Below, piece by piece: positions 17,675-25,537 of a stretch of DNA of 64,000 nucleotides. Under the pieces are notes generated by a model, which made no database searches, was not told the DNA's origin, and worked only from the letters and a program-made list of their open reading frames with translations. Position numbers and translations under genes: made by a program. The first letter of the stretch is position 1. Each line of letters starts with the position of its first letter. Source of the DNA: Desulfovibrio psychrotolerans. Lineage in GTDB: Bacteria; Desulfobacterota; Desulfovibrionia; Desulfovibrionales; Desulfovibrionaceae. The stretch spans positions 95,579 through 159,578 of the forward strand of contig NZ_BLVP01000036.1 of the NCBI RefSeq assembly GCF_013340305.1. Direction: 5' to 3'.

Positions 17675-18250
17675 TGAAATCTCGTTCTTTTTTGTGTCGT
17701 TGATGATGCAAGGGGGGAAGAATGCTGCAATGCATTCGTAAAGTCAAGGCGCGGGCAGGCTGTGTCGGCTTGCAAAGGGCCATCCGCCATGGCGCGCAAG
17801 CCGATAGACCGGGGCACCATATCCGCTATTGCCGGCTTTCCACCGTCACCACCGTTACCATTGGCATCACCGCCACCGCGGTCGCCACCGTCGTCGCGGG
17901 AGTTACGGTTGCAATGGTCTCTATTGTCGCGACTGTCGGGATAGTCGCGACTGTCGGGATTGTCGTGCCAGTCGAGCCATTCCTGCCGGTCGTGCCTGTT
18001 CTGCCTGTTCTGCCGGTCCTGCCAGTCACGATTGTCTGCCGTGCTTTGTCCGCAGGCGCACCGTGCGCGAACAACCTATCCCGTCGGGAAGGGCATGCCT
18101 GATTACGCGCAAATGGAGCAATCTGTTCCGTGTACTGCAGAACCATGGCAAAAACTATGCACGCAGGGCTGTTCAGCGCAGTCACGCACAAAAACAGCAC
18201 AAGAAGAGGCGGATACATCCGCAACAATACGGCAGACGGCTCCCGGTGTG
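17675..18250. other. Gene-poor region with degenerate triplet-rich repeats
   Basis: A gap of 576 bases between ileS and the esterase. From about 17826 to 18060 the sequence is low-complexity, with imperfect direct repeats such as GTCGCGACTGTCGGGATA/T (copied twice near 17930-17965) and CTGCCTGTTCTGCC-type units near 17998-18030. Several frames on both strands stay open, which is what repetitive DNA gives. One minus frame encodes a D/N/R/Q-rich chain and another starts with a hydrophobic leader (MYPPLLVLFLCVTALNSP, 18218 downward), but neither has a good ribosome site. Confidence 0.5.
17930..18030. repeat. Short imperfect direct repeats upstream of ileS
   Basis: GTCGCGACTGTCGGGAT occurs twice in tandem near 17928-17960, and CTGCCTGTTCTGCC-type units repeat at 17995-18025. 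They lie within the gene-poor 17675-18250 region. Confidence 0.55.
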
Positions 18251-18820
18251 TTACCGGATGCGCCCCAGCAATGTCTCAACCGAAGGGAGGATATTCTGCG
18301 CTATCCTTGTCATGCCTTCAGCATTGGGGTGGATGCCGTCTTCAAGATTCAGCGCAGGCTTGCCCAGCACGCCCTCAAGGAAGAAGGGGTAGAATACCGG
18401 GTCAAACCGCTCCACAAGCTTAGGGAAAAGCCCCTCGAACGCCCGGACGTATTCCTCGTCCGCAGGAACGAGTGGTCGCATTCCGGCGAGCAGGGCAGGA
18501 ATCTCTTCCTCCGCCAGCCGTTGCAGCAGGCTGTCCAGAGTGGCTTCCACTTCCCATGGGTCGGTGAGCTGAATGGCATCGTTAGCACCCAGTTCCACGA
18601 TAACGGCGTCTGGTCTGGGCCGCGTGGCGAGGTACCGTTCCAGCCGTTTAAGCCCTCCCCACGCCGTGTCACCGGAAAGGCCCTGATTGATAATGGAGAC
18701 ATTGTGCCCGCGCTGGCGCAGCAGTCTTTGCAGCACGGCGGGAAAGGAAGCCTCAGTCGGGAGGCCGTATCCCTCTGTGAGAGAATCTCCGAGGGCGAGG
18801 ATGGTTTTCAAACGGTTCAC
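18251..18820 (-). CDS. SGNH/GDSL-family esterase (TesA-like)
   Basis: A 189-residue hydrolase. Block I is ALGDSLTEGYG with the nucleophilic serine, block II has GLSGDTAWGG, block III is ELGANDAIQ (the oxyanion Asn), and block V is DGIHPNAEG with the catalytic Asp-His. Homologues are TesA-type arylesterase/thioesterase I. I chose the GTG at 18820, preceded by CAGGTG; an upstream TTG in frame lacks a site. It has no export signal, unlike E. coli TesA, so it is probably cytoplasmic. It is the last gene of the hydrogenase block, after hypC. Confidence 0.85.
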   Translation of the reverse strand: MNRLKTILALGDSLTEGYGLPTEASFPAVLQRLLRQRGHNVSIINQGLSGDTAWGGLKRLERYLATRPRPDAVIVELGANDAIQLTDPWEVEATLDSLLQRLAEEEIPALLAGMRPLVPADEEYVRAFEGLFPKLVERFDPVFYPFFLEGVLGKPALNLEDGIHPNAEGMTRIAQNILPSVETLLGRIR

Positions 18821-18850
18821 AACAGCACCTGATGCAAACAATCGTATGGG

Positions 18851-19102
18851 TTAGAAAGCGCCGGGGGAATCTTCGTTGATATTCGCCATTTGCCTGAGAA
18901 GGCGCAGTGTTTCCTGCGCTTCTTGAAAATCGAGTTTGCGCAGGGCAAAGCCCGCGTGCACAATAAGGTAGTCGCCAATTTCAGCGGCAGTTTCCAGCAA
19001 CATGGTGGAAACGTCCACATAGGTGTCGCTTTTACCCACACGGCAACGGGCCATGTCGTTGGGATGCAATTCAACAACTTCAGCGGGTATGGCAAGACAC
19101 AT
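18851..19102 (-). CDS. hypC: [NiFe] hydrogenase maturation chaperone HypC
   Basis: An 83-residue chaperone that delivers the Fe(CN)2CO unit to the large-subunit precursor. It starts MCLAIPAEVVE, the family signature with the essential N-terminal Cys2, and continues through VSTMLLETAAEIGDYLIVHAGFAL. GGAGG precedes the ATG. It sits after the hynC-type protease and could serve both hydrogenases in this block. Confidence 0.95.
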   Translation of the reverse strand: MCLAIPAEVVELHPNDMARCRVGKSDTYVDVSTMLLETAAEIGDYLIVHAGFALRKLDFQEAQETLRLLRQMANINEDSPGAF

Positions 19103-19144
19103 GGCAACCTCCGGGTCTGTTTATCCAAAAAATGTCGGTCAGCG

Positions 19145-19639
19145 TCAGCAAACAATGGGCGTGTAGCTTCCGCCTGCGGCAGTTATTTCATCAAGAACAC
19201 ATCGGCACATGTGGGGCAACCGTTCAGCCACATCGGGCGAAACCTCCAGCCCCATGCTATGGTAGTCCACAGGCTCCATGCCTATAACCACCGTTTCCGG
19301 CCTGTTGCCCGCAAGTTCACAGTAGATGAGCGTGTCAACAAGATCCGTCTGATGCATGGAATCGTTGAACCCCAGACTCTTGCGCAGGTCTTCGCCCGTC
19401 AGGCGGTAAACTGTGGCAGGAGTGCTGCCCCCGAGCACTGCATCTACTACGATCAGATACTGGCTGTCCATCATGGAATCCATGAGTTTCATGCCCAAGG
19501 TGCCGCCATCCATAAGGGTTACGTTGTCGGAAAACGTATATTCCCGTTGCAGCATTTCCACGGCGCGCACGCCCAGCCCTTCGTCAGTGTACAGGATGTT
19601 GCCTACGCCAAGCACCAGAATTCGTTTAGCATCACTCAT
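19145..19639 (-). CDS. hynC: Hydrogenase maturation protease (for HynA)
   Basis: A 164-residue nickel-dependent endopeptidase of the HybD/HyaD family, which removes the C-terminal peptide of the large subunit after nickel insertion. LVLGVGNILYTDEGLGV carries the first acidic ligand; DAVLGG and further D/E/H positions follow (VVIGMEPVD). It shares its fold with the hysD-like protease at 23178-23669. It lies downstream of hynA behind a terminator, so it is expected to be transcribed at a lower level than hynBA. Confidence 0.88.
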   Translation of the reverse strand: MSDAKRILVLGVGNILYTDEGLGVRAVEMLQREYTFSDNVTLMDGGTLGMKLMDSMMDSQYLIVVDAVLGGSTPATVYRLTGEDLRKSLGFNDSMHQTDLVDTLIYCELAGNRPETVVIGMEPVDYHSMGLEVSPDVAERLPHMCRCVLDEITAAGGSYTPIVC

Positions 19640-19655
19640 GCGTGCACCTTATCTG

Positions 19656-19687
19656 AAAAAGGGAACCCGGCGCAAGGCCGGGTTCCC
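19656..19687 (-). terminator. Intrinsic terminator after hynA
   Basis: On the minus strand GGGAACCCGGC pairs perfectly with GCCGGGTTCCC around a 5-base loop, followed by TTTTTC. It lies in the gap between the hynA stop and the maturation protease. Confidence 0.9.
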
Positions 19688-19710
19688 GTGTTTTGAGGAT
19701 TTTCTTTCAA

Positions 19711-21414
19711 TTACAGAATCTTGAACTTGTGCACTTCGTTGGTGCGGCTGTCTATGACGTGCACACCGCAGGCGATGCAGGGGTCAAAGGAGTGCACCGT
19801 GCGCAGAATTTCCACCGGGCGCTTGGGATCTGCCACGGGGGTGTTCATCAGGGCTTCTTCCACGGGGGCGAGCTTGTTATTGCCGCAGCGCGGTCCAAGG
19901 CTCCATGTGGAAGGCACCACGAGCTGGAAGTTCTCGATCTTGTGATCGCGGATCTTGATCCAGTGAGAAAGTGCGCCGCGCGGTGCGGTGACAAAGCCCA
20001 CGCCTTCCGCATCGCGGGGCATTTCAATCTCTTCGTATATCTTTCCGTCACCGGCGGCCACATTGGCTTCCAGTTCGTCCAGCATGCGTCCGGTTTCTTC
20101 CGCAATAACCACGGTCTCAATGCCCCGTGCCGCCGTGCGGCCAAGGGTGGAGAACAGGGCTCCTGCGCCCACGCCAAGCTTACCGAGAACCATGTCCACC
20201 AGCGGCTTGATCTTGGGATGCCCCTTGGCATAGGCGGCCAGCACCTGCGCCAGCGGCCCGGTTTCCATGGCCTCGTTCATGTAGCGGGGAGCTTTCATCC
20301 ACGAGTAACGGTCTTCGCCGTGCATGTCAGTGTAGCGCGGCTCGGTAACGCCTTCATAGGGATGATGGGCCTTGTCGCCTTCATACCAGCTGTACTTGAC
20401 GTGTTCTTCGATCTTGTTCTGATCAAATGCCTGCATGTTGCCAAGGTCACGGTTAAAGATGACACCGGGCGGCAGGAAGCGGCTGTTGAGGTTGTATTCA
20501 TCCGTCGGGAATTCCCCGAAGGTGATGAAGTTCGAGGTGCCGCCGTACTGGGTCCAGTCCTTGTAATTGGCGGCAACGGCCAGCAGGTCAGGAATATAGA
20601 CCTGATTGATGAAGTCGGTGGTTTCTTTCCACAGTTCGCGGAATTCCTTGATGCGCTTGGGGGTAAGGGCATCGTAACAGGTAACGCCGCCGGCCACTGT
20701 GAACTGGGTGTGCGGATTCTTTCCGCCGAAGGCGGCCATCATGCGTGCGGCCTTTACCTGAAGGCGCAGGGCTTCCAGATAGTGCGCGGTGGCGATGAGG
20801 TCCACTTCCGGTTCCAGATAGTAGGAGGGGTGCCCGCCAAGGAAGTAGGCGTTGGTGAAGGGGCCAAGCTGGCCGCTGTCCACAAACGCTTTCAGTTTGG
20901 TCTGCACGGCCTTCAGGTCTTCCGCCTTTGTGGGGCGTCCGGAGATAGTGTTGGCAATTTTGGCTGCCTTTACCGGGTCAGCCTTCAGTGCGTTGGTTAC
21001 GTCCACCCAGTCAAGGGCGTGCAGATGATAGAAATGCACAAGATGGTCGTGCATATACTGTGCACCAAGCACTATGTTGCGGATAAGGGTCGCGTTCTTG
21101 GGAATACGTACGCCTATGGCGTTATCCACACAGCGTGTGGATGCGAGGGCATGCACATAGGTGCACACGCCGCACGAACGCTGGGTAAAGTGCTGCGCAT
21201 CGCGCGGGTCGCGGCCTTTGAGAATGATTTCCAAGCCGCGGAACAGCTGGGAAGAGCTCCATACGTTGGAGATTCTGCCGTTGTCCACTTCCACTTCAAT
21301 ACGAAGATGCCCCTCAATGCGGGTAATGGGGTCAACGACCACCTTGCCCGAATAATTGCTCTGCGGAGTAACCGGGATACCGGCAGGGGCCTTCTGCGCT
21401 CTACAACCACTCAT
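19711..21414 (-). CDS. hynA: Periplasmic [NiFe] hydrogenase, large subunit
   Basis: A 567-residue catalytic subunit that oxidises or evolves H2 in the periplasm. The L1 motif RSCGVCTYVH (Cys81, Cys84) and L2 DPCIACGVH (Cys546, Cys549) ligate the Ni-Fe site; the 15 residues after the final His (VIDSRTNEVHKFKIL) are the peptide removed by the protease. All four metal cysteines are true cysteine, in contrast to hysA. The AAGGAGG site abuts the ATG at 21420, so the ATG at 21414, six bases further, is the better start. It is exported with HynB, whose Tat signal carries the complex. Confidence 0.97.
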   Translation of the reverse strand: MSGCRAQKAPAGIPVTPQSNYSGKVVVDPITRIEGHLRIEVEVDNGRISNVWSSSQLFRGLEIILKGRDPRDAQHFTQRSCGVCTYVHALASTRCVDNAIGVRIPKNATLIRNIVLGAQYMHDHLVHFYHLHALDWVDVTNALKADPVKAAKIANTISGRPTKAEDLKAVQTKLKAFVDSGQLGPFTNAYFLGGHPSYYLEPEVDLIATAHYLEALRLQVKAARMMAAFGGKNPHTQFTVAGGVTCYDALTPKRIKEFRELWKETTDFINQVYIPDLLAVAANYKDWTQYGGTSNFITFGEFPTDEYNLNSRFLPPGVIFNRDLGNMQAFDQNKIEEHVKYSWYEGDKAHHPYEGVTEPRYTDMHGEDRYSWMKAPRYMNEAMETGPLAQVLAAYAKGHPKIKPLVDMVLGKLGVGAGALFSTLGRTAARGIETVVIAEETGRMLDELEANVAAGDGKIYEEIEMPRDAEGVGFVTAPRGALSHWIKIRDHKIENFQLVVPSTWSLGPRCGNNKLAPVEEALMNTPVADPKRPVEILRTVHSFDPCIACGVHVIDSRTNEVHKFKIL

Positions 21415-21461
21415 AGTCATCCTCCTTGGGATGTTCGTTCAAGATCAGTTTTCCTTGCGGC

Positions 21462-22415
21462 CTACATTTCATAGAAGGGGCTCATGTCATCCCAGAAATT
21501 GGGCTCTGAGCACCCAATGCAGGGATGACCGGCTTCTACGGGCCAGCTGGTCTGGTTGAACTTGATCTTGGGGCAGTTGTTGTAGGTGCTGGGGCCTTTA
21601 CAGCCCAGCTCATACAGGCACCAGCCCTTGCGGGCTTCTTCCGAGTCAAATGAGGGGGCGAACTCTCCCGCCTCAAAGTGGGGAAGGCGTTCGCACTGTT
21701 CATGCACGGTCAGTCCGAAGAACATGGTGGGCCGGTTCAGGCTGTCCAGTTCGGGCAGGGCCTTCTTGGTCAGGTAGTACACGATGGTGCCCACCAGATT
21801 ATACGGGTTGGGCGGACAGCCGGCAATGTTGATGCCGTTCACACCCAGATGTGCCAGAGCATCGTTAATACCCTTGGCGTCGGTGGGGTTCGGGGCGGCC
21901 GCCTGCACGCCGCCGAAGGTGGCGCAGGTGCCGTAATTGATAACAGCCAGTGCCTTGGGCAGGATTTCGCTGTTAATCTGCAGCATGGTGTGCCCGGCAA
22001 CCTTGCCGTAGATGCCGTTATCCTTGGTGGGAATGGCCCCTTCGGTGATGGCGATAAAGCCATGCGGGCTGTTAACGGCATGGTGCAGTGCTTCTTCAGC
22101 CGCATCGCCGGCGGCAGCCATAATGGTTTCGTGATAGTCCAGCGAGATGGTGTCGAGGATAAGCTCGTCAATGAAAGGCTGGAAAGTCCGCAGCACGGAT
22201 TCGGAACACCCGGTACACTCGGCATTGTGCAGATACACCACGGAAGGACGGCCGGGAGCGGTCATTGCTTTAGCAATCTGCGCTCCGAATGCCGGTCCCA
22301 TTCCCATGGCAACAGCAAGTGCGGAGCAGAACTTCAGGAAGTCACGGCGGGAGACGCCGTTCTTTTCCAGCCGTTCCTCAACGCCTTCTTTGCCGAGACC
22401 CACAGAGAACTTCAT
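21462..22415 (-). CDS. hynB: Periplasmic [NiFe] hydrogenase, small subunit
   Basis: A 317-residue iron-sulfur subunit that passes electrons from the Ni-Fe site to periplasmic cytochrome c3. Tat signal: SRRDFLKFC at residues 22-30, then a hydrophobic stretch ending ...FGAQIAKA. Cluster ligands include ECTGCSES (proximal), [30 protein letters not shown], and [12 protein letters not shown]. No C-terminal anchor is present, so it is soluble. AAGGAGG precedes the ATG. The long leader contains two perfect hairpins. Confidence 0.97.
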   Translation of the reverse strand: MKFSVGLGKEGVEERLEKNGVSRRDFLKFCSALAVAMGMGPAFGAQIAKAMTAPGRPSVVYLHNAECTGCSESVLRTFQPFIDELILDTISLDYHETIMAAAGDAAEEALHHAVNSPHGFIAITEGAIPTKDNGIYGKVAGHTMLQINSEILPKALAVINYGTCATFGGVQAAAPNPTDAKGINDALAHLGVNGINIAGCPPNPYNLVGTIVYYLTKKALPELDSLNRPTMFFGLTVHEQCERLPHFEAGEFAPSFDSEEARKGWCLYELGCKGPSTYNNCPKIKFNQTSWPVEAGHPCIGCSEPNFWDDMSPFYEM

Positions 22416-22447
22416 AGGAACCTCCTTGAATGAAACAGGGTCTACTG

Positions 22448-22500
22448 CCCCGGAGTATCCCTATCTCCGGGGAGAACACCGGCAACACGAATTGCCGGTG
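22448..22500 (-). promoter_or_regulatory. Two tandem perfect hairpins in the hynB leader
   Basis: CCCCGGAG (22448-22455) pairs with CTCCGGGG (22465-22472), and CACCGGCAA (22477-22485) pairs with TTGCCGGTG (22492-22500). They are separated by 4 bases and precede the hynB start by about 33 bases. No T-run follows, so they are mRNA structure (stability or control) rather than a standard terminator. Confidence 0.6.
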
Positions 22501-22502
22501 CT

Positions 22503-22520
22503 GTGCGTTACCTTCTGCCA
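22503..22520 (+). repeat. 18-bp dispersed repeat, copy 1
   Basis: GTGCGTTACCTTCTGCCA is found here two bases from the leader hairpin of hynB, and again, reversed, at 23864-23881 next to a 24-bp palindrome. The identity is exact over 18 bases. Confidence 0.7.
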
Positions 22521-22640
22521 GGATAGGTTAGCACGACTCCCGCAAAAAGCAGCACCCTCATGCAGGAGTCACGGGAACCATACAATAAAAAAGTACAAAA
22601 GATAAAGTGGTGTGGAGAAAAATGTTTTGTTGGATTGTTT

Positions 22641-22669
22641 ATTATAATGCAGGGATAAAAAATGTATTC
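22641..22669 (-). promoter_or_regulatory. Candidate hynB promoter
   Basis: Reverse strand: GAATAC (-35, poor), 17-base spacer, TATAAT (-10, perfect; 22641-22646). It would give a leader of about 220 nt that includes the two hairpins. The weak -35 suggests an activator or a different sigma factor. Confidence 0.4.
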
Positions 22670-23177
22670 GCTTTTTCGATGGAGTGAGAAACAGTTTCAT
22701 GCTCGTGCGTAACACATTGAATGAATGAACAGTCGTTGTTGCCAGTAGTCACCTGCAAAGGTATACAAAGGGCGAACGCAGTAAAGACGCATGCACTTGT
22801 GTGCAAGTCTTTGTAGTCAGTGCGGTGATGGGCAAATGCGGTGCGCGGCAGAGCATCATTGCACCCAGTTGCGCTCTCAGCGACGGGGTTGGATCAGACT
22901 TGAAACCGGAAAATGCTGATTGCCTGAACAGGGGGCCGAAGGGCATATCTATGCTGCGGTGTCTATAGAAAAGTGCGCCTGGTTGGGCGTAGGTGTGGAT
23001 GAACCAAGAAGCGCCCCGGATTTTTTTATGCCGGAGCGCTTCAAAAAGCTCGTGCGGGGAAAAGCCGCTGATAAAAAGGGTGAAGAAAAACAGAAGCAAA
23101 GCCGGACATACACCATCAAGAAAAAATCTTGATGTTCTCCAGACCATTTCCTTGCGAATACGTAGGGTGCGTAACTG

Positions 23178-23669
23178 TCAGGGGTTGTTACGCATCTCGC
23201 TGACAATACGGGCAATTTCCTTCCGGGCCAGTTCCAGAAACGTATCAAAGCGTTCTTGGCAGGGCACAGAAAGGCCAATGTTCCATGTGGTTATATCCTG
23301 CGGCTCCATGCCCAGAATTTCCATGCGGGGGCGTGAGCCGTTCTTCAGTTCGCACATCTTCAGCGAGTCCAGCATGTCAATATCGTGTATGGAAATACGC
23401 TGGCTTTCGTTGGAAACAAGGTCATTCTCGGTAAGCGTGTACAGCGTGCCGGGCTCGTGCCCACCGTGGATGACATCCAGCACCAGCAGCCTGTCATATC
23501 CTTCAAAAAGATAGAAGATATCCTGTGTAAAGGTGCCACCTTCCATGATGGTCACTTCCGGCGGCCAGGTTTCTTTCTGCAAAGCCTCAGCGGCAAAAAC
23601 GCCTACGCCATCGTCTGTGAGCAGGCTGTTGCCTATGCCCAGAACAAGCAGTTTCTTCGGTGTGGACAT
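23178..23669 (-). CDS. hysD: Hydrogenase maturation protease (for HysA)
   Basis: A 163-residue HybD-family endopeptidase. LVLGIGNSLLTDDGVGV carries the first nickel ligand and DVIHGGHEPG the second acidic residue; the C-terminal part contains EILGMEPQDIT. Its place after hysBA suggests it removes the C-terminal peptide of the selenium hydrogenase large subunit. The start at 23669 agrees with the family; the longer frame to 23816 has no signal. A terminator lies between it and hysA, as between hynA and its protease. Confidence 0.87.
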   Translation of the reverse strand: MSTPKKLLVLGIGNSLLTDDGVGVFAAEALQKETWPPEVTIMEGGTFTQDIFYLFEGYDRLLVLDVIHGGHEPGTLYTLTENDLVSNESQRISIHDIDMLDSLKMCELKNGSRPRMEILGMEPQDITTWNIGLSVPCQERFDTFLELARKEIARIVSEMRNNP

Positions 23670-23837
23670 GCTTTGAATCCGGTAACGTTTGAGTGGTTGT
23701 ATGAAACAGCAGGGCAGCGGGTAAGGGCAAGCGTATGTTGTGCTTTGCACAATGCATGTCCTTATGCACCTGCCAACGGCATTCCGCAGGAAGAATACCG
23801 GCAGTACGCCCCGCACCGCAAGCGGATATTCTGCACG

Positions 23838-23861
23838 CCGGGGCAGGCATGCCTGCCCCGG
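23838..23861. repeat. 24-bp perfect palindrome
   Basis: The half-site CCGGGGCAGGCA is followed directly by its exact reverse complement, giving a 24-base palindrome downstream of hysA. As RNA it could form a 10-bp stem with a CATG loop; on the plus strand TTT follows. It may be a protein-binding site or a terminator-like element; no gene starts here. Confidence 0.65.
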
Positions 23862-23863
23862 TT

Positions 23864-23881
23864 TGGCAGAAGGTAACGCAC
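23864..23881 (-). repeat. 18-bp dispersed repeat, copy 2 (inverted)
   Basis: The reverse complement reads GTGCGTTACCTTCTGCCA, identical to 22503-22520. It starts 2 bases from the 24-bp palindrome, as copy 1 starts 2 bases from a hairpin. Confidence 0.7.
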
Positions 23882-23905
23882 CGCATTGCTGCAGGCGGTT
23901 CCACT

Positions 23906-23934
23906 AAAAAAGAGGGCCGGAATGCCCGGCCCTC
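23906..23934 (-). terminator. Intrinsic terminator after hysA
   Basis: On the minus strand GAGGGCCGG pairs with CCGGCCCTC around a 5-base loop and is followed by TTTTTT. It ends the hysBA transcript 27 bases after the true hysA stop. Confidence 0.92.
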
Positions 23935-23960
23935 TTCAGTATGGCGGTATCTATGTCAAG

Positions 23961-25499
23961 TTACTTGCACTCAACAACGGAAACCTTGCCGGTCTCTGCG
24001 TGCATCACGTGCACGGCACAGCCCAGTCACGGGTCAAAGGCGCGGATAAGCCGCGCCACGTTTACCGGGTTTTCAATGTCCGGTACGGGAATGCCGATGA
24101 GCGCTTCTTCCACGGGACCACGCTGCCCCTTATCGTCGCGGGGGTTGCAGTTCCACAGGGTGGCGGAAACGATCTGGTAGTTGTCAATCTTCTTGTCCTT
24201 GATGCTCAGGAAGTGCAGCAGGGAGCCGCGGGGGGCTTCGGTGAAGCCGGTACCCACGCCGGTGTCCGGAATTTCGGGCTTAACGTAGGTTTCTTCGCCG
24301 GGCTTAACTTCCTTCAGCCAGGATTCGATGAAGTCGAGCATGTACCACGTTTCTTCCGCACGGGCCACATGGCGACCCATAAGGGAGAAGGCAGCGTCTT
24401 CACCAAGGTCGCGGAAGCGCTTGGCGTCCAGACCAAAGTGCTCCTTGAGCGCCTTCTGGCCGATGGGCGACAGCGGCGGGTTCTCAATCCACATACGGGC
24501 GAGGGGGCCCACTTCGCAGGCAACACCGTTGTAACGGGGAGCCTTGACGAAGGAGTAGGCACCTTCCTTATGGGGGTTGGGCTTGGTCTGCCCCTTGGAG
24601 TAATGCAGACCGGTGGTGCTGTCGTCAAACCAGGAGTACTTCACGTCTTCGTGAATCTGGGCCGGATCAAGTGCATGATCCTGTCCGTTGTAGTATACGC
24701 CGGGCTTAAGCATGAACTCTGTCATGGCATCGTTCAGGGGGAACACGCCGTAAGCGATGCATGCGCGGTGTCCCTGGCCCACAGCAAACAGGTCCTTGTA
24801 CTGGGAACCCACCAGATATACGACAGGCAGGTATTTTTCGATAACGAACTTCTTCACCAGATCAAAACGCGCAGCATATTCTATGAGGCGTTCCTTGGTG
24901 GGAATTTCGGATGAACCGCCGGCAACAATACCCTGAACATGGGGCATCTTGCCGCCGAACATGGCTACCATTTCATGGCAGACCTGGCGCACGGTAAGGG
25001 CTTCCACGTACTGGTCAACAGCAGCGGCGTTGACAGCGGCAAGGCCCTTGTTACGGTCTGTCAGCAGGTCGGAGTTTTTGTAGCGCGGCACAAAGGGGGC
25101 GCTGTCCGGGCCCTGCACAAAGTCCTGCGCAGCCAGATGGTAGAAGTGCAGAATGTGAGACTGCAGGTAGTTGGCACCAAAGATAAGGTTACGGGTAATG
25201 CGTCCGTTGGTGGTCACCTTGGTGTCCATGGCAGCATCCTGCGCCATAACGGATGCGGTGGCGTGCGCAGTGGGGCATACGCCGCAGATGCGCTGAACGA
25301 TCTGGGAAGAGTCGCGCGGATCGCGTCCGCGCAGAATGGTTTCAAATCCGCGGAACATACCGCCGGAAAGCTTGGCATCGACAACCTTGCCACCCTCAAC
25401 CACCACCTCGGCTTTGAGGTGGCCTTCGATACGGGTAACCGGATCGATGTGCAGCGTGGTCTTGCCGGTTGCGCCAGCAACGCGCTTACAAGAAGACAT
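23961..25499 (-). CDS. hysA: Periplasmic [NiFeSe] hydrogenase large subunit (selenoprotein)
   Basis: A 512-residue catalytic subunit read through an in-frame TGA. L1 is RICGVCPTAHA; the L2 motif reads DP-(TGA, 24029-24027)-LGCAVHV, where Sec491 replaces the usual first L2 cysteine and is a terminal nickel ligand. After it 21 more codons run to TAA; the peptide after the final His (VMHAETGKVSVVECK) would be removed by the protease. A SECIS-like hairpin begins right after the TGA. Selenium makes these enzymes more O2-tolerant and H2-evolving in known family members. AAGGAGG precedes the ATG; hysB is 38 bases upstream. Confidence 0.95.
23989..24026 (-). promoter_or_regulatory. Bacterial SECIS element of hysA
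   Basis: Right after the UGA the mRNA can form a hairpin: lower stem CUGG/CCGG, upper stem GUGCA/UGCAC extended by C-G, and an apical loop CGUGA containing the GU expected for SelB binding, about 18 nt after the UGA. The structure directs SelB-dependent Sec insertion in the bacterial mode. Confidence 0.8.
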
Positions 25500-25537
25500 A
25501 TGATTCCTCCTTCAAACAATGAAAGACAAGGGTGCGA

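Larger units (their letters stand above)
22416..23177. other. Hairpin-rich intergenic region between hysD and hynB
   Basis: A 762-base stretch with no supported gene. It holds the probable hynB promoter and leader (22416-22670), a large inverted repeat GAAGCGC-C-CCGG ... CCGG-A-GCGCTTC (23008-23042, AT-rich loop) that may end the hysD transcript, and CATCAAGA-N5-TCTTGATG (23114-23134). A 132-codon minus frame at 22749-23147 has no start signal and overlaps these structures. Confidence 0.6.

Noticed and set aside
14909-17677. Very long plus-strand open frame antisense to ileS
   Set aside because: High-GC shadow of the real synthetase; no motif. The same holds for antisense frames over korA, cpoB, the M48 protease and clpA.
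17675-17760. T-box leader for ileS
   Set aside because: No T-box sequence or specifier stem recognised.
17826-18227. 133-codon minus-strand frame with leader and Gly-x-Thr (collagen-like) repeats
   Set aside because: TTG/ATG starts lack a ribosome site and the repeats leave all frames open; the collagen look is an effect of the DNA repeat.
22749-23147. 132-codon minus-strand frame with hydrophobic N-terminus between hysD and hynB
   Set aside because: No ribosome site, unusual composition, crosses strong inverted repeats; treated as non-coding.
24027-25499. hysA as a truncated pseudogene (frame stops at TGA)
   Set aside because: The codons after the TGA continue the conserved L2 motif and C-terminal peptide and a SECIS-like hairpin follows, so it is a selenoprotein.
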